Shown here one piece after another: positions 45,248-54,468 of a stretch of DNA of 64,000 bases; positions within the stretch are counted from its first letter, which is position 1; each line of letters opens with the position of its first letter. A program made the translations under genes and the position numbers. The notes under the pieces were generated by a model, which did not search any database, was not told the DNA's origin, and saw only the letters and a list, made by a program, of their open reading frames with translations. Source of the DNA: Streptosporangium brasiliense. GTDB lineage: Bacteria; Actinomycetota; Actinomycetes; Streptosporangiales; Streptosporangiaceae. The DNA lies in NCBI RefSeq assembly GCF_030811595.1, contig NZ_JAUSRB010000002.1, forward strand, positions 8,060,001 through 8,124,000. Reading direction: 5' to 3'.

Positions 45248-45658
45248 ATGAGCACGCTCTACACGGCCGCCGCCACCGCCTCCGGACGCGAGGGACGGGC
45301 GGTGTCCTCGGACAACCGTCTCGACGTGACGCTCGCCCCACCGAAGGAGCTCGGCGGCTCCGGCGAGGGCACCAACCCCGAGCAGCTGTTCGCGGCGGGC
45401 TACGCCGCCTGTTTCGCCGGCGCGCTGCAGTTGGTCGCCAAGCGCGAGAGGCTCGACGCCTCCGACGCCTCGGTGACGGCCGAGGTGGGCCTGGTGCCCG
45501 ACGGCAGGGCCTACGGGCTGACCGTGACGCTGCGCGTGGAGCTCCCCGATGACCTGCGGGGCGAGGCCGGCACCGCCCTGGTCGAGGCCGCCCACCAGGT
45601 CTGCCCCTACTCCAACGCCACCCGGGGCAACATCCCGGTCAACCTGGTGATCGAGTGA
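45248..45658 (+). CDS. ohr: Ohr/OsmC organic hydroperoxide reductase
   Basis: 136 residues. Both catalytic cysteines are present, in AAGYAACFAGAL and HQVCPYSNATRGN, the latter pattern being specific to Ohr rather than OsmC. Ohr reduces fatty-acid and other organic hydroperoxides using lipoylated proteins. The start ATG 45248 is preceded by GGGAGA. It is divergent from ohrR and presumably repressed by it. Confidence 0.93.
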   Translation: MSTLYTAAATASGREGRAVSSDNRLDVTLAPPKELGGSGEGTNPEQLFAAGYAACFAGALQLVAKRERLDASDASVTAEVGLVPDGRAYGLTVTLRVELPDDLRGEAGTALVEAAHQVCPYSNATRGNIPVNLVIE

Positions 45659-45661
45659 CGG

Positions 45662-46030
45662 TCACGTCCGGAGGAGGGGGCGGCGGCCGGCGAAGCCGAG
45701 ATCCTCGCGGTGATACCAGGCCAGGTCGCGGTCCCCTTCGAGCCAGCACAGCAGGACCGGCACCCCGTCGAGCACCGAGGGGAAGTCCAGCAGCAGGGGC
45801 GCGACCCCCTTGATCTCGATCCCCCGCGCCTCGAACCAGCCGAGGATCTCATCCAGCCGCGCCTCCAGCGCCTTCGCCTCCGGCAGACCGCCGGACTCCG
45901 AGGCCCCGTGCTCGCGCAGGTCCCGCGCGAGCACGGCGAGGTCGCCCCGCAGGCTCACGAACTCGTCGGCCCGCTCCAGCAGCGCCGGCATCAGCGCCCG
46001 CGCCTCCTCGACGGTGAAGGTCCTGTCCAC
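45662..46030 (-). CDS. DUF2203 domain protein
   Basis: 122 residues. The N-terminal FTVEEARALMPALLERADEF and C-terminal WFEARGIEIKGVAPLLLDFP with WYHREDLGFAGRRPL are hallmarks of DUF2203, a small cytosolic family of unknown function. GTG start. It is convergent with ohr, their stops only 3 bp apart. Confidence 0.88.
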   Translation of the reverse strand: MDRTFTVEEARALMPALLERADEFVSLRGDLAVLARDLREHGASESGGLPEAKALEARLDEILGWFEARGIEIKGVAPLLLDFPSVLDGVPVLLCWLEGDRDLAWYHREDLGFAGRRPLLRT

Positions 46031-46238
46031 CCCTGAACGTTAGCGCCTCGCCGCGGGTCCGGCCCGCGGGCCGCGCGGTCCCGCCCCGGCTCGAACACCT
46101 CCGTCCGGATCCTGTCCCGCCTGGGCGTCGACCTGTGCCGGCCGGCCGGAGAGCTCGACTTCCTGCGCCGACCGGCCCGACACGGCCCGCCGGAGCCCCC
46201 GCGCCCCGCACCGGCGACCCCGGCGCGGAGGGCGACGG

Positions 46239-47672
46239 CTACACCGGCGACGTCTCCGGGTCGTCGGAACGCCCGGCCGGCGCGGCGGACGCGTCCTGGC
46301 CGGAACGCCCGGCCGGCGGGGTGGATGTCTCCGGATCGGGCCGTCCGGCCGACGGGCCGGATGCGTCCCGGCCGGGCGCGTCCTCGTCCAGCAGGGTGGT
46401 CTCGTCGAAGGGGATGCGGCCGGCCAGCACCTCGGCCGCGCGCTCCCGGTCGAACTCGCCGGTCCAGGTGCCGACCAGGACGGTGGCGACCGCGTTTCCG
46501 GCGAAGTTGGTCAGGGCCCGGGCCTCGGACATGAAGCGGTCGATGCCGACGATCAGGCCGACGCCGTCGACGAGGTCGGGCCGGTGGGACTGCAGGCCGC
46601 CGGCGAGGGTGGCCAGGCCCGCGCCGGTGACCCCGGCGGCCCCCTTGGAGGCGATGATCATGAAGAGCAGCAGGGAGATCTGCTCGCCGAGCGAGAGCGG
46701 GGCGCCGGTGGCGCTCGCGATGAACAGGGTCGCCATCGTCAGGTAGATGGCGGTGCCGTCGAGGTTGAAGGAGTAGCCGGTCGGCACGGTGATGCCCACG
46801 ACGGGACGGCTCACGCCGAGGTGCTCCATCTTGGCGATCAGCCGCGGCAGGGCCGACTCCGAGGAGGAGGTGCCCAGGATGAGCAGGAACTCCCGGCCGA
46901 GGTAGCGCAACAGGGACACCAGGCTGACCCCGGCGACCAGCCGGAGCATCGGCCCGAGCACGCCCAGCACGAACAGCAGGCAGGTCGTGTAGAAGGCGAG
47001 CATGATGACGCCGAGGCTCTTGAGCGCGTCCACGCCGGTGGCGCCGACGACCGCGGCCATCGCGCCGAAGGCGCCGACCGGGGCGGCCCACATGATCATG
47101 GCGAGGATCCGGAAGACGAGCCGCTGGATGTGCGCGACGCCGGCCAGGACGGGCGCGCCCCGCGCCCCCATGGCCTGCAGGGCGAATCCGGCGAGCAGGG
47201 CCACCAGCAGGGTCTGCAGCACCTGCCCCTCGGTGAACGCCGACACCAGCGTGGTGGGGATCATCCCGAGCAGGAACGTCACCGTGTCGTTCTCGCCGCC
47301 CTTGGCCGCCTCGGTCTCGGCGGCCTTGCGCAGCTCGTCGGTGAGCTGCAGGCCCTGGCCGGGGTCGACCAGGTTGCCCACGACCAGGCCGATGGCCAGC
47401 GCGACGGTCGACATGACGAGGAAGTAGCCGAGCGCCAGGCCACCGACCCGGCCGACCTTGGCGGCCTGGGTGACCGATCCGACGCCGAGCACGATGGTGC
47501 AGAAGATGATCGGGCTGATCATCATCTTGATCAGGGCGACGAACGCCGTGCCCAGGGGTTTCAGCTCCTTGCCGAGCTCGGGGGCCGCGAGCCCGATGAC
47601 GACCCCGGCGGCCACGGCAAGAATTACCGCCATATAGAGATATTTAGTGCGATCTCTGGACATAGTGGACAC
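46239..47672 (-). CDS. dicarboxylate/amino acid:cation symporter (DAACS, DctA/GltP type)
   Basis: 477 residues, eight predicted spans plus two re-entrant loops. Signature segments: the serine-rich hairpin GTSSSESALP, and the substrate/ion motif GYSFNLDGTAIY (NLDGT-type motif). The last ~60 residues are an acidic Pro/Gly/Asp-rich tail not found in all members. GTG 47672 follows GGGAAG by 6 nt. It is divergent from a CitA/DcuS-type two-component system, as expected for a C4-dicarboxylate carrier under its control. Confidence 0.9.
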   Translation of the reverse strand: MSTMSRDRTKYLYMAVILAVAAGVVIGLAAPELGKELKPLGTAFVALIKMMISPIIFCTIVLGVGSVTQAAKVGRVGGLALGYFLVMSTVALAIGLVVGNLVDPGQGLQLTDELRKAAETEAAKGGENDTVTFLLGMIPTTLVSAFTEGQVLQTLLVALLAGFALQAMGARGAPVLAGVAHIQRLVFRILAMIMWAAPVGAFGAMAAVVGATGVDALKSLGVIMLAFYTTCLLFVLGVLGPMLRLVAGVSLVSLLRYLGREFLLILGTSSSESALPRLIAKMEHLGVSRPVVGITVPTGYSFNLDGTAIYLTMATLFIASATGAPLSLGEQISLLLFMIIASKGAAGVTGAGLATLAGGLQSHRPDLVDGVGLIVGIDRFMSEARALTNFAGNAVATVLVGTWTGEFDRERAAEVLAGRIPFDETTLLDEDAPGRDASGPSAGRPDPETSTPPAGRSGQDASAAPAGRSDDPETSPV

Positions 47673-47765
47673 TCAGTCTTCCCGGTCTAGACGGAAACTC
47701 CGGTCGAGCGACTATGCGTCGGCGGTGTGATCTGGGTCACCATTGCGTACATTTTGGTCGTGGAC

Positions 47766-49349
47766 ATGAGGGAGCTGCCGGAGCGGATGCGGCGCTGGAG
47801 CCTGGCCGGGCAGATGCTGGCACTGCAGATCGTCGTCGTCGGGATCACCGCGGCGGGAGGCACGGCGCTGGCCGCCCTCCAGGCCGGCGACCTGCTCACC
47901 GACGAGGCCGCCGGGAGGGCCGAGGCGGTGGCCGTCAGCGTGGCCGACTCCCCCTCGGTCCTGGCCGCCCTCGGCGACTCCGCCACGCTCCAGCCGTACG
48001 CGGAGCGGGTCCGGCGGGAGACCGGGGTCGACTTCATCACGATCATGAGCACCGGCGGGCTCCGTTACACCCATCCCAATCCGGCCCAGATCGGCCGCCG
48101 CTTCCTCGGCAACACCGGGCCCGCCCTGCGGGGCCGGACCTTCACCGAGACCTACACCGGCACCCTCGGCTCCTCGGTGCGCGCCGTCGCCCCGGTGCGC
48201 GACGCCGGCGGCGGGGTGCGGGCCCTGGTCAGCGCGGGAATCACGGTCGAGAAGATCAGTGTCAGGCTCCGCGGGCAGGTCGCCGGCGCCGTGTTCATCG
48301 GGCTGCTCGGCCTGTCCGCCGGCGGCGCGGGCGCCTACCTGGTCGGCAGCCGGCTGCGCCGCCAGACCCACGGGATGGGCCCCGCCGAGCTCAGCCGGAT
48401 GTACGAGTACCACGACGCGATCCTGCACGCCGTACGGGAGGGGCTGCTGCTGGTCGACGGCGCGGGCCGGCTGACGCTGTGCAACGACGGCGCCCGGGAG
48501 CTCCTCGGCCTGCCCGGCGATGCGGACGGACGGCACGTCGGCGAGCTGGGCCTGCCCGCCTCCCTCGCCGGGCTGCTGGCGAGCGGGGAGAGCCGGAGCG
48601 ACGAGATCCACCTGACCGGGGAGCGGACGCTCGTGGTGAACGTCGCAGTGGTCCGCTCCGGCAACCGCTCGCTCGGCACCGTGGTGACCTTGCGCGACCA
48701 CACCGAGCTGCAGGCCCTGACCGGGCAGCTCGACGCCGAGCGCGGCTTCGCCGACTCCCTGCGCGCCGCCGCGCACGAGTCGGCCAACCGGCTGCACACC
48801 GTCATCACCCTCGTCGAGCTGGGCCGTACCGAGCAGGCGGTGGCCTTCGCGACCGCGGAGCTGAGGGCGGCGCAGCAGCTCACCGACCGGGTGATGGGCG
48901 CGGTCCGCGAGCCGGTCCTCGCGGCGCTGCTGCTGGGCAAGAGCGCCGAGGCGGCCGAGCGCGGCGTGGAGCTGGCGATCAGCCCGGACACCGGGCTCGA
49001 CGACATCGGCCTGGACGGCCGGGATCTGGTGACGATCCTCGGCAACCTGATAGACAACGCGGTGGAGGCGGCCGTGTCGGGGGTCCCCCCGGCCCGGGTG
49101 GACGTCCGCCTGCTGGCCGACGAGACGACCTTCCTGATCAGCGTGGCCGACAGCGGCCCGGGGCTGGACGCGGTGACGGCGCGGGAGGCGTTCCGGCGGG
49201 GCTGGACCACCAAGGGCGACGGCCGCGGCCTCGGGCTGGCCATGGTGGGACAGGCGGTCCGCCGCCTGGGCGGCGCGATCGACGTCGGTGGCGGGCCCGG
49301 AGCGGTGTTCACCGTACGGCTGCCGCTGCGCGCGGAGGGACTTTCATGA
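47766..49349 (+). CDS. CitA/DcuS-type sensor histidine kinase
   Basis: About 527 residues. Two spans (~10-35 and ~175-198) bracket an extracellular PASp/Cache sensor of ~130 residues (TGVDFITIMSTGGLRYTHPN is the citrate/dicarboxylate signature). A cytosolic PAS, an H-box of HESANRLHTVITLVELGR, and a HATPase domain with LIDNAVEA, DSGPGL and GRGLGLAMV follow. DcuS/CitA kinases have HEFxNKLH in the H-box; here the second position is Ser. It shares the promoter region with the symporter gene and overlaps the response-regulator gene. Confidence 0.9.
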   Translation: MRELPERMRRWSLAGQMLALQIVVVGITAAGGTALAALQAGDLLTDEAAGRAEAVAVSVADSPSVLAALGDSATLQPYAERVRRETGVDFITIMSTGGLRYTHPNPAQIGRRFLGNTGPALRGRTFTETYTGTLGSSVRAVAPVRDAGGGVRALVSAGITVEKISVRLRGQVAGAVFIGLLGLSAGGAGAYLVGSRLRRQTHGMGPAELSRMYEYHDAILHAVREGLLLVDGAGRLTLCNDGARELLGLPGDADGRHVGELGLPASLAGLLASGESRSDEIHLTGERTLVVNVAVVRSGNRSLGTVVTLRDHTELQALTGQLDAERGFADSLRAAAHESANRLHTVITLVELGRTEQAVAFATAELRAAQQLTDRVMGAVREPVLAALLLGKSAEAAERGVELAISPDTGLDDIGLDGRDLVTILGNLIDNAVEAAVSGVPPARVDVRLLADETTFLISVADSGPGLDAVTAREAFRRGWTTKGDGRGLGLAMVGQAVRRLGGAIDVGGGPGAVFTVRLPLRAEGLS

Positions 49350-50017
49350 TCTCGGTGCTGGTCGTCGAGGACGAGGAGATCACCGCCGAGGCCAACCGCC
49401 TCTACGTGGAGCGGGTGCCCGGCTTCCGGGTGGAGGGGATGGCCAGGTCCGGCGGGGAGGCGCTGCGCTACCTGCGGCGGCGTCCGGTGGAGCTGATCCT
49501 GCTCGACCTCTACCTGCCCGACATGCACGGGCTGGAGGTGTGCCGGGCCCTGCGGGCGGCGGGCGTCCTGTCCGACGTCATCGCGGTCACCTCGGCGCGC
49601 GACCTGTCGGTCGTCAGGTCCGCGGTCTCCGTCGGCGTGGCGCAGTATCTGCTCAAGCCCTTCACCTTCGCCTCGCTGAGCGAGAAGCTCACGCGCTACG
49701 CGGAGTTCCGGTCGTCGGTGGAGGGCTCGGGCGAGGCCGGCGGCCAGGGCGAGGTCGACCGCGCGCTGGCCGCCCTGCGCGGCCCGGTGCGCAGCCCGCT
49801 GCCGAAGGGGATGACCCCGGCCACCCTCGACGCCGTGCTGGCGGAGTTGCGCGGCGCCCCGGCGGGGATGTCGGCGCAGGCGGCGGCGGCCGCGATCGGC
49901 ATCTCACGGGTGACCGCCCGCCGCTATCTGGAGCATCTGACCGACAGTGGCGTCGCCCGCAGGATCCCGCAGTACGGTGGGGTCGGGCGGCCCGAGCTGC
50001 TCTATCGAATCGTTTGA
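49346..50017 (+). CDS. CitB/DcuR-type response regulator
   Basis: 223 residues, ATGA overlap with the kinase. The receiver domain has the acidic pair (VVEDEEI), phospho-acceptor Asp in LILLDLYLPDMHG, conserved TSA and LKPF lysine. The C-terminus is the family's HTH (MSAQAAAAAIGISRVTARRYLEHL). It likely activates the divergent dicarboxylate symporter gene. Confidence 0.9.
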   Translation: MISVLVVEDEEITAEANRLYVERVPGFRVEGMARSGGEALRYLRRRPVELILLDLYLPDMHGLEVCRALRAAGVLSDVIAVTSARDLSVVRSAVSVGVAQYLLKPFTFASLSEKLTRYAEFRSSVEGSGEAGGQGEVDRALAALRGPVRSPLPKGMTPATLDAVLAELRGAPAGMSAQAAAAAIGISRVTARRYLEHLTDSGVARRIPQYGGVGRPELLYRIV

Positions 50018-50097
50018 ACGCCGATGCGTCAGCAGGGCCGTGGACCTGATAGGACAGAGGCAGCCCGCCCTGCCACCCGCGGGCGGAGGAGCAGAGC

Positions 50098-50442
50098 ATG
50101 GCCTTTTTCACGGTTTCGACAAGCCGGCACGGCACGGTGTGCGTCGTCCAGGCGAGCGGGGAGCTCGACTACGGCAACGCCTCCGTCCTCCGCGACGAGA
50201 TGACCAAGGTGTGGGAGCCCGAAGCCCCCTCCACGATCGTCATCGACGTCGCGGCGCTGACCTTCTGCGACTCCACCGGTGTCGCAGAACTGATCGTGAG
50301 CCTCCGGCGGAGCCGGGCCGCGGGCACCCGCCTGGTCCTCGCCGGCGTTCACGGCACCCTGGAACGGATCCTGACCATCACCGGTCTGCGCTCCGCCTTC
50401 GAGCTCTCCCCCTCAGCCGAGGAAGCCCTGCGGGGGATGTGA
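50098..50442 (+). CDS. STAS-domain anti-sigma factor antagonist
   Basis: 114 residues with a GGAGGAG ribosome-binding site. The phosphorylation site is CDSTGVAELI, the canonical DSTG of SpoIIAA/RsbV-type antagonists, whose dephosphorylated form binds an RsbW-like kinase to free a sigma factor. No sigma factor or kinase is adjacent; an RsbW-like fragment is at the far left of the window. Its stop abuts the stop of the next gene. Confidence 0.9.
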   Translation: MAFFTVSTSRHGTVCVVQASGELDYGNASVLRDEMTKVWEPEAPSTIVIDVAALTFCDSTGVAELIVSLRRSRAAGTRLVLAGVHGTLERILTITGLRSAFELSPSAEEALRGM

Positions 50443-50667
50443 TCAGCTGGTGCGGTCCAGCGGCACCCGGGGCGCGTCCACGATCACGTCGGAGAAGATG
50501 TCGACCACCATGGCGATCACGCCACCGACGACGACGACCCCTGCCCCGGCCCAGAACAGCGTCCAGTTGGGGCCGACGCACAGGGCCACGCCGCCGATGG
50601 TGAACCCGATCAGAATGACGATCACCGCAAGCCAAGACTTGGGGCTTCCTCCGTGGCTTCCAGCCAT
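50443..50667 (-). CDS. HGxxPAAW-family small membrane protein
   Basis: 74 residues. The N-terminal HGGSPKSW matches the HGxxPAAW signature and is followed by two spans (~12-31 and ~34-56). This actinobacterial family has no assigned function. AGGAAAGG lies 3 nt before the ATG. Confidence 0.75.
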   Translation of the reverse strand: MAGSHGGSPKSWLAVIVILIGFTIGGVALCVGPNWTLFWAGAGVVVVGGVIAMVVDIFSDVIVDAPRVPLDRTS

Positions 50668-50694
50668 GAGCCTTTCCTGTCCTCTCTGTGTGGA

Positions 50695-51141
50695 TCAGCG
50701 ATGCGCGCCGTTCGCGGCGGCGATCACCCTGGTCAGCGACCGGTGGAGCTCCTGCAGCTCCTCCAGTTCTATACCCAGGCGCTCGACGACGGACGGCGGA
50801 ATCCTCTCAGCTTCGCTCCTCAGCTCCCGGCCCGCCGAGGTGAGCGTGACCGCCAGGACACGTTCGTCCCGGCTGTCGCGCTGCCGCCGGATGTAGCCGA
50901 TCGCCTCAAGTCGTTTGAGGAGCGGGGACAGCGTACCGGGGTCGAGTTGCAGTAGCTTGCTCAGCTCCTTCACAGACAGCGGCGCCTGCTTCCAGAGCGC
51001 GAGCATCACCAGATACTGCGGATGGGTCAGGCCCAGAGGCTCCAGCAGGGGCCGGTAGACCCCGATGACGCTGCGCGAGGCAACGGCCAGGGCGAAACAG
51101 ACCTGTCGCTCCAGGTCAAGTAGATCAGTCGTATCGCTCAC
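50695..51141 (-). CDS. second OhrR-like MarR regulator
   Basis: 148 residues from GTG 51141 (GGGAGGGG upstream). The winged helix is closely similar to the ohrR product (SVKELSKLLQLDPGTLSPLLKRLEAIGYI), and the peroxide-sensing cysteine is conserved (ERQVCFALAVASR). It is not next to an ohr gene; instead it is divergent from a 60-residue membrane protein. Redox- or hypochlorite-responsive control of that gene is inferred. Confidence 0.82.
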   Translation of the reverse strand: MSDTTDLLDLERQVCFALAVASRSVIGVYRPLLEPLGLTHPQYLVMLALWKQAPLSVKELSKLLQLDPGTLSPLLKRLEAIGYIRRQRDSRDERVLAVTLTSAGRELRSEAERIPPSVVERLGIELEELQELHRSLTRVIAAANGAHR

Positions 51142-51162
51142 ACACCCCTCCCAGCCGACATA

Positions 51163-51192
51163 GTATGATATTTGGTGCACAAACTATTATGG
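51163..51192. promoter_or_regulatory. imperfect palindrome centred on GTGCAC, candidate operator
   Basis: The OhrR-like/membrane-protein intergenic space holds an AT-rich imperfect inverted repeat around GTGCAC (51175-51180), with -10-like hexamers TATCAT (reading left) and TATTAT (reading right) inside it. A repressor bound here would block both promoters. Confidence 0.45.
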
Positions 51193-51222
51193 CGCCAAGC
51201 ATCGGTCCGCAAAAGGAGTCTC

Positions 51223-51405
51223 ATGTTCCATCGCAAGCCGATCGAGGAACGGATCGCCGAGCGAGAGGCCCGGCGTCCGTCGCTCGCGGAGGGCAAACAC
51301 TTCGAGCACGGGCCGGCGAAGTTCATCTTCATCTTCGTCATCGTGTTCGTGGTGATCGGTCACCTCGCCGGCCTGCTGCTGCTGATGGCCCTGGACCTGC
51401 ACTGA
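51223..51405 (+). CDS. small membrane protein, 60 residues, divergent from OhrR-like gene
   Basis: ATG 51223 with AAAAGGAG 4 nt upstream. The N-terminal ~33 residues are strongly charged (KPIEERIAEREARRPS) and the C-terminal half is one or two tight hydrophobic segments (FIFIFVIVFVVIGHLAGLLLLMAL). No family is recognised. A tail-anchored protein whose expression responds to oxidants through the divergent regulator is plausible. Confidence 0.65.
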   Translation: MFHRKPIEERIAEREARRPSLAEGKHFEHGPAKFIFIFVIVFVVIGHLAGLLLLMALDLH

Positions 51406-51423
51406 CCCGGGCCCGCCCGGGCG

Positions 51424-52236
51424 TCACTTGGACCCGGTGAAGGCGATCCCCTGGATCAGCTGCTTCTGCAGCACGACGAAGACCACGATGATCGGGGCGC
51501 TGGCCAGCAGGGACCCCGCCATCAGGACCGGATACTCGGTGAAGTGCTCGCCCTGCAGGGCCGAGAGGCCCGCCGACAGGGTCATCCGTTCCGGATCGGT
51601 GTTGACGATGAGCGGCCACATCAGGTCGTTCCAGGACCAGAGCACGGTCAGCACGCCGAGCGCCAGCAGGCCGGGCCTGGCCAGCGGCAGCATCACGCTC
51701 CAGAAGATCCGGAACGGGCTGGCCCCGTCGATCCTGGCCGCCTCCTCGACCTCCCCCGGCAGGTTGAGGAAGAACTGCCGGAGCATGAAGGTGCCGAACG
51801 CGCTGAACATGCCCGGCACGATGAGCCCCGGCAGGCTGTTCAGCCAGCCCAACTCCTGGACGATCTGGTACTGCGGGATCAGGAAGAGCTGGCTGGGCAC
51901 CATCAGGACCGACAGCAGCACGATGAAGATCGCGTCCCGGCCCGGGAAGCGCAGCCGGGCGAACGCGTAGGCCGCCATCGAGCAGAACAGCAGTTGGGCG
52001 AGCGTCCGCCCGGTGGTCATCACGACCGTGTTGCCGAACTGCTGGAGGAACGGCGTGTCCTCGACGACCTTGGCGAAGTTCGACCACTGCCACGACGGGA
52101 TCCAGGTCGGCGGGGTCCTGGTCGACTCCGTGAAGGACTTCAGCGAGGTGAGCACCTGCCAGAAGAACGGGGCCACCATCGCGGCGGCGCCGATCCCGAG
52201 CGTCAGGTGCACGGGCCACAGCCGGCCGCTACGCAT
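51424..52236 (-). CDS. sugar ABC transporter permease (MalG/CUT1 type)
   Basis: 270 residues, six spans, with the MalG-type EAA loop at EVEEAARIDGASPFRIFWSVMLPLARP. CUT1 permeases work in pairs with a MalF-type partner, encoded by the previous gene, whose stop is 5-8 bp inside this gene's start. No ATPase gene is present, as is usual for actinomycete CUT1 systems that share an MsiK-like ATPase. Confidence 0.9.
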   Translation of the reverse strand: MRSGRLWPVHLTLGIGAAAMVAPFFWQVLTSLKSFTESTRTPPTWIPSWQWSNFAKVVEDTPFLQQFGNTVVMTTGRTLAQLLFCSMAAYAFARLRFPGRDAIFIVLLSVLMVPSQLFLIPQYQIVQELGWLNSLPGLIVPGMFSAFGTFMLRQFFLNLPGEVEEAARIDGASPFRIFWSVMLPLARPGLLALGVLTVLWSWNDLMWPLIVNTDPERMTLSAGLSALQGEHFTEYPVLMAGSLLASAPIIVVFVVLQKQLIQGIAFTGSK

Positions 52237-53167
52237 AGTGCACCCACTTCTTCTGCATCCGGAACTGGACGACGGTGAGGACGAGGGTGATGAGCATCAG
52301 CACCACCGCCATGGCCGCGCCGTACCCCTTGGCCCCCTCCTCGAACGCCTTGTTGAAGAACAGCAGGACCACGGTCTTGTTGTCGGCGTAGGCGGGGTTG
52401 GCCTTGCCGAACATGAGATAGATCAGGTCGAACATCTGCAGGCCGCCGATGACGGTGAGCACCGACACGAAGAAGATGCTCGGCGACAGCAGCGGCAGCG
52501 TGATCCGGAAGAACTGGCGCACCGGCCCCGCCCCGTCGATGGAGGCGGCCTCGTACAGGTGGCGCGGGATGCCCTGCAGCCCGGCCATGAAGATCACCGC
52601 GTTGTAGCCGACGGACATCCAGATCCCGACCACGACGACCGCGTAGAGCGCGGTGGACGGCTCGGCGATCCACGACTTGCCCTGGACCCCGACGAGGGAG
52701 AGCAGGTAGTTGATCAGGCCGTAGTCGCCGTTGTAGAGCCACCGCCAGATCAGCGCCACCGCCGCGGGCATCGTCACCACCGGCAGGAAGTAGATCGTCC
52801 GGTAGAACGACACCAGGCGCAGGCCCCGGGCGTTGAGCAGGGCCGCGACCAGGATCGACAGCGGGATCCCGGCCAGGCTCCAGACGGCGTAGACGAAGGT
52901 GTTCTTCAACGCCTTGGCGTTCTCCGGGCCGGTGAACAGCTCGCGGTAGTTGGCGAGCCCGACCCAGGTGCTGTCCCCGAACAGGGTCCACTCGGTGAAG
53001 CTGTAGTACACCGACTGGACGACCGGCCACAGGTAGAACACCCCGAGGCCGAGGACGAGCGGCGCGATCATCGCGTAGCCCCAGAACCACTCCTGGTCCC
53101 GCAGCCGCCGGCGGGGTTCGGCGCGGGCGGCCGCCGCGCGTGCGACCGCCCCCTCCACGCCACTCAC
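52229..53167 (-). CDS. sugar ABC transporter permease (MalF/CUT1 type)
   Basis: 312 residues from GTG 53167, overlapping the binding-protein stop as GTGA. Six spans and a EAA loop at LYEAASIDGAGPVRQFFRITLPLLSP. The N-terminal cytoplasmic segment is arginine/alanine-rich. It partners the MalG-like permease downstream. Confidence 0.9.
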   Translation of the reverse strand: MSGVEGAVARAAAARAEPRRRLRDQEWFWGYAMIAPLVLGLGVFYLWPVVQSVYYSFTEWTLFGDSTWVGLANYRELFTGPENAKALKNTFVYAVWSLAGIPLSILVAALLNARGLRLVSFYRTIYFLPVVTMPAAVALIWRWLYNGDYGLINYLLSLVGVQGKSWIAEPSTALYAVVVVGIWMSVGYNAVIFMAGLQGIPRHLYEAASIDGAGPVRQFFRITLPLLSPSIFFVSVLTVIGGLQMFDLIYLMFGKANPAYADNKTVVLLFFNKAFEEGAKGYGAAMAVVLMLITLVLTVVQFRMQKKWVHYA

Positions 53168-54420
53168 TCCTTGGCCAGCGCGGCGTTCATGGCCGTGGCG
53201 AGCTCCTTTGCCCCGGCTTCGAGGTCCTGGCCGCCGGAGAACGCCTTGGTGATCGCGTCCAGCTCCGCCGTCGACCAGGCGGCGGTGTTCTTGGAGATCG
53301 GGTACGGCACGCTGTCGTCGACCTGGTCCACGAAGACCTGCAGGTTGAACTTGGGCATCGACTTCACCCAGGTGTCGGCGAGCCCCTCGTAGGCGGGGAT
53401 CACCGCGCCGGTCTCGGCCTGGATCCGGTTGGCCTGCTCGGAGGCGAGGAACTTCACGAACTCCCACGCCTCGGCCGGGTGCTCGGTCTTGGCGTAGATC
53501 ACGTTGGCCAGGCCGTGGATGACGGTGGCCTTGCGCTTGGGGCCGGCCGGCAGCGGGGCCACGTCGGCGTTGAGGCCCTCGGTGCCGCTGTAGGTGGTGG
53601 CGTCGTAGGAGCCGTCGGTCCACATGGCCAGCTTGCCGTTCTGGAACAGCTCGACCGGGGAGGTGTCGGTCATCTGCTGCACCGTCGGCGAGGACTTCTC
53701 CTCGATGAGGTCCGACCAGAGCTTCAGGCCCTCGATGGTGGCCGGGTCGTCGTAGCCGGACTTCTTGCCGTCCGGGGAGACCACGTAGCCGCCCGCCTGG
53801 AAGATCGTGTTGTAGAAGACCTCCTGACCCCACGGCGCCGCCCCGATGCCGTAGACGCCCTTGGCCGGGTCGGACAGCTTCTTGGCGTTCTCGCGGAGGT
53901 CGTCCCAGGTCCAGGTGGCGTCGGGATACTTCACCCCGGCCTTGTCGAAGAGGTCCTTGTTGTACCAGAGGCCGACGGTGTCGTAGTCCTTGGGCAGGCC
54001 GTACTGCTTGCCGTCGAGGGTGTAGAGGTCGTTGAGCGACTTGGGGAACTTGGCGGTGTCCACCTTGTCGGCCGCGATCTTGTCGGAGATCGGGAGCAGC
54101 GCGCCCTGCGAGGCGTAGACGCCGAACCGGGGGCCGTTCATCCAGAACACGTCGGGGGCGCTGCCGCCGGCCGCGGAGGTCTGGAGCTTGGTGAAGTACT
54201 CCTTCAGCGGGGTGAACTGGATCTTCACCTCGATGTTCGGATGCGTCTTGGTGAACTCCTTGGCGATCTTGTCCATCGCCTGACCCTGGTTCTTCTCATC
54301 CCAGTAGCCGTAGGTGAGGGTGACCTTGCCGCCTGCTGACTCGCCCTCCGACGAGGAGCACGCCGCCGCTCCAGCCACGATCGCGCCGGCGCACAGAAGC
54401 GCCCACACCTTCCTGCTCAT
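53164..54420 (-). CDS. extracellular sugar-binding lipoprotein of a CUT1 ABC importer
   Basis: 418 residues with a lipoprotein signal (AGAAACSSS). The family-1 binding-protein pattern is clear: LTYGYWDEKNQG, FTKTHPNIEVKIQF, APDVFWMNGP, YGLPKDYDTVGLWYNKDLFDKAG. It is the first gene of a three-gene operon, divergent from a Gfo/Idh/MocA oxidoreductase and two genes away from a ROK regulator. The sugar is not identifiable; oxidoreductase partnership hints at an inositol or a sugar needing redox isomerisation. Confidence 0.9.
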   Translation of the reverse strand: MSRKVWALLCAGAIVAGAAACSSSEGESAGGKVTLTYGYWDEKNQGQAMDKIAKEFTKTHPNIEVKIQFTPLKEYFTKLQTSAAGGSAPDVFWMNGPRFGVYASQGALLPISDKIAADKVDTAKFPKSLNDLYTLDGKQYGLPKDYDTVGLWYNKDLFDKAGVKYPDATWTWDDLRENAKKLSDPAKGVYGIGAAPWGQEVFYNTIFQAGGYVVSPDGKKSGYDDPATIEGLKLWSDLIEEKSSPTVQQMTDTSPVELFQNGKLAMWTDGSYDATTYSGTEGLNADVAPLPAGPKRKATVIHGLANVIYAKTEHPAEAWEFVKFLASEQANRIQAETGAVIPAYEGLADTWVKSMPKFNLQVFVDQVDDSVPYPISKNTAAWSTAELDAITKAFSGGQDLEAGAKELATAMNAALAKE

Positions 54421-54468
54421 GTCGTCCCTATCTGTCCGAGCTGTACGAGTGAGTACGGAGGCTAGCGC

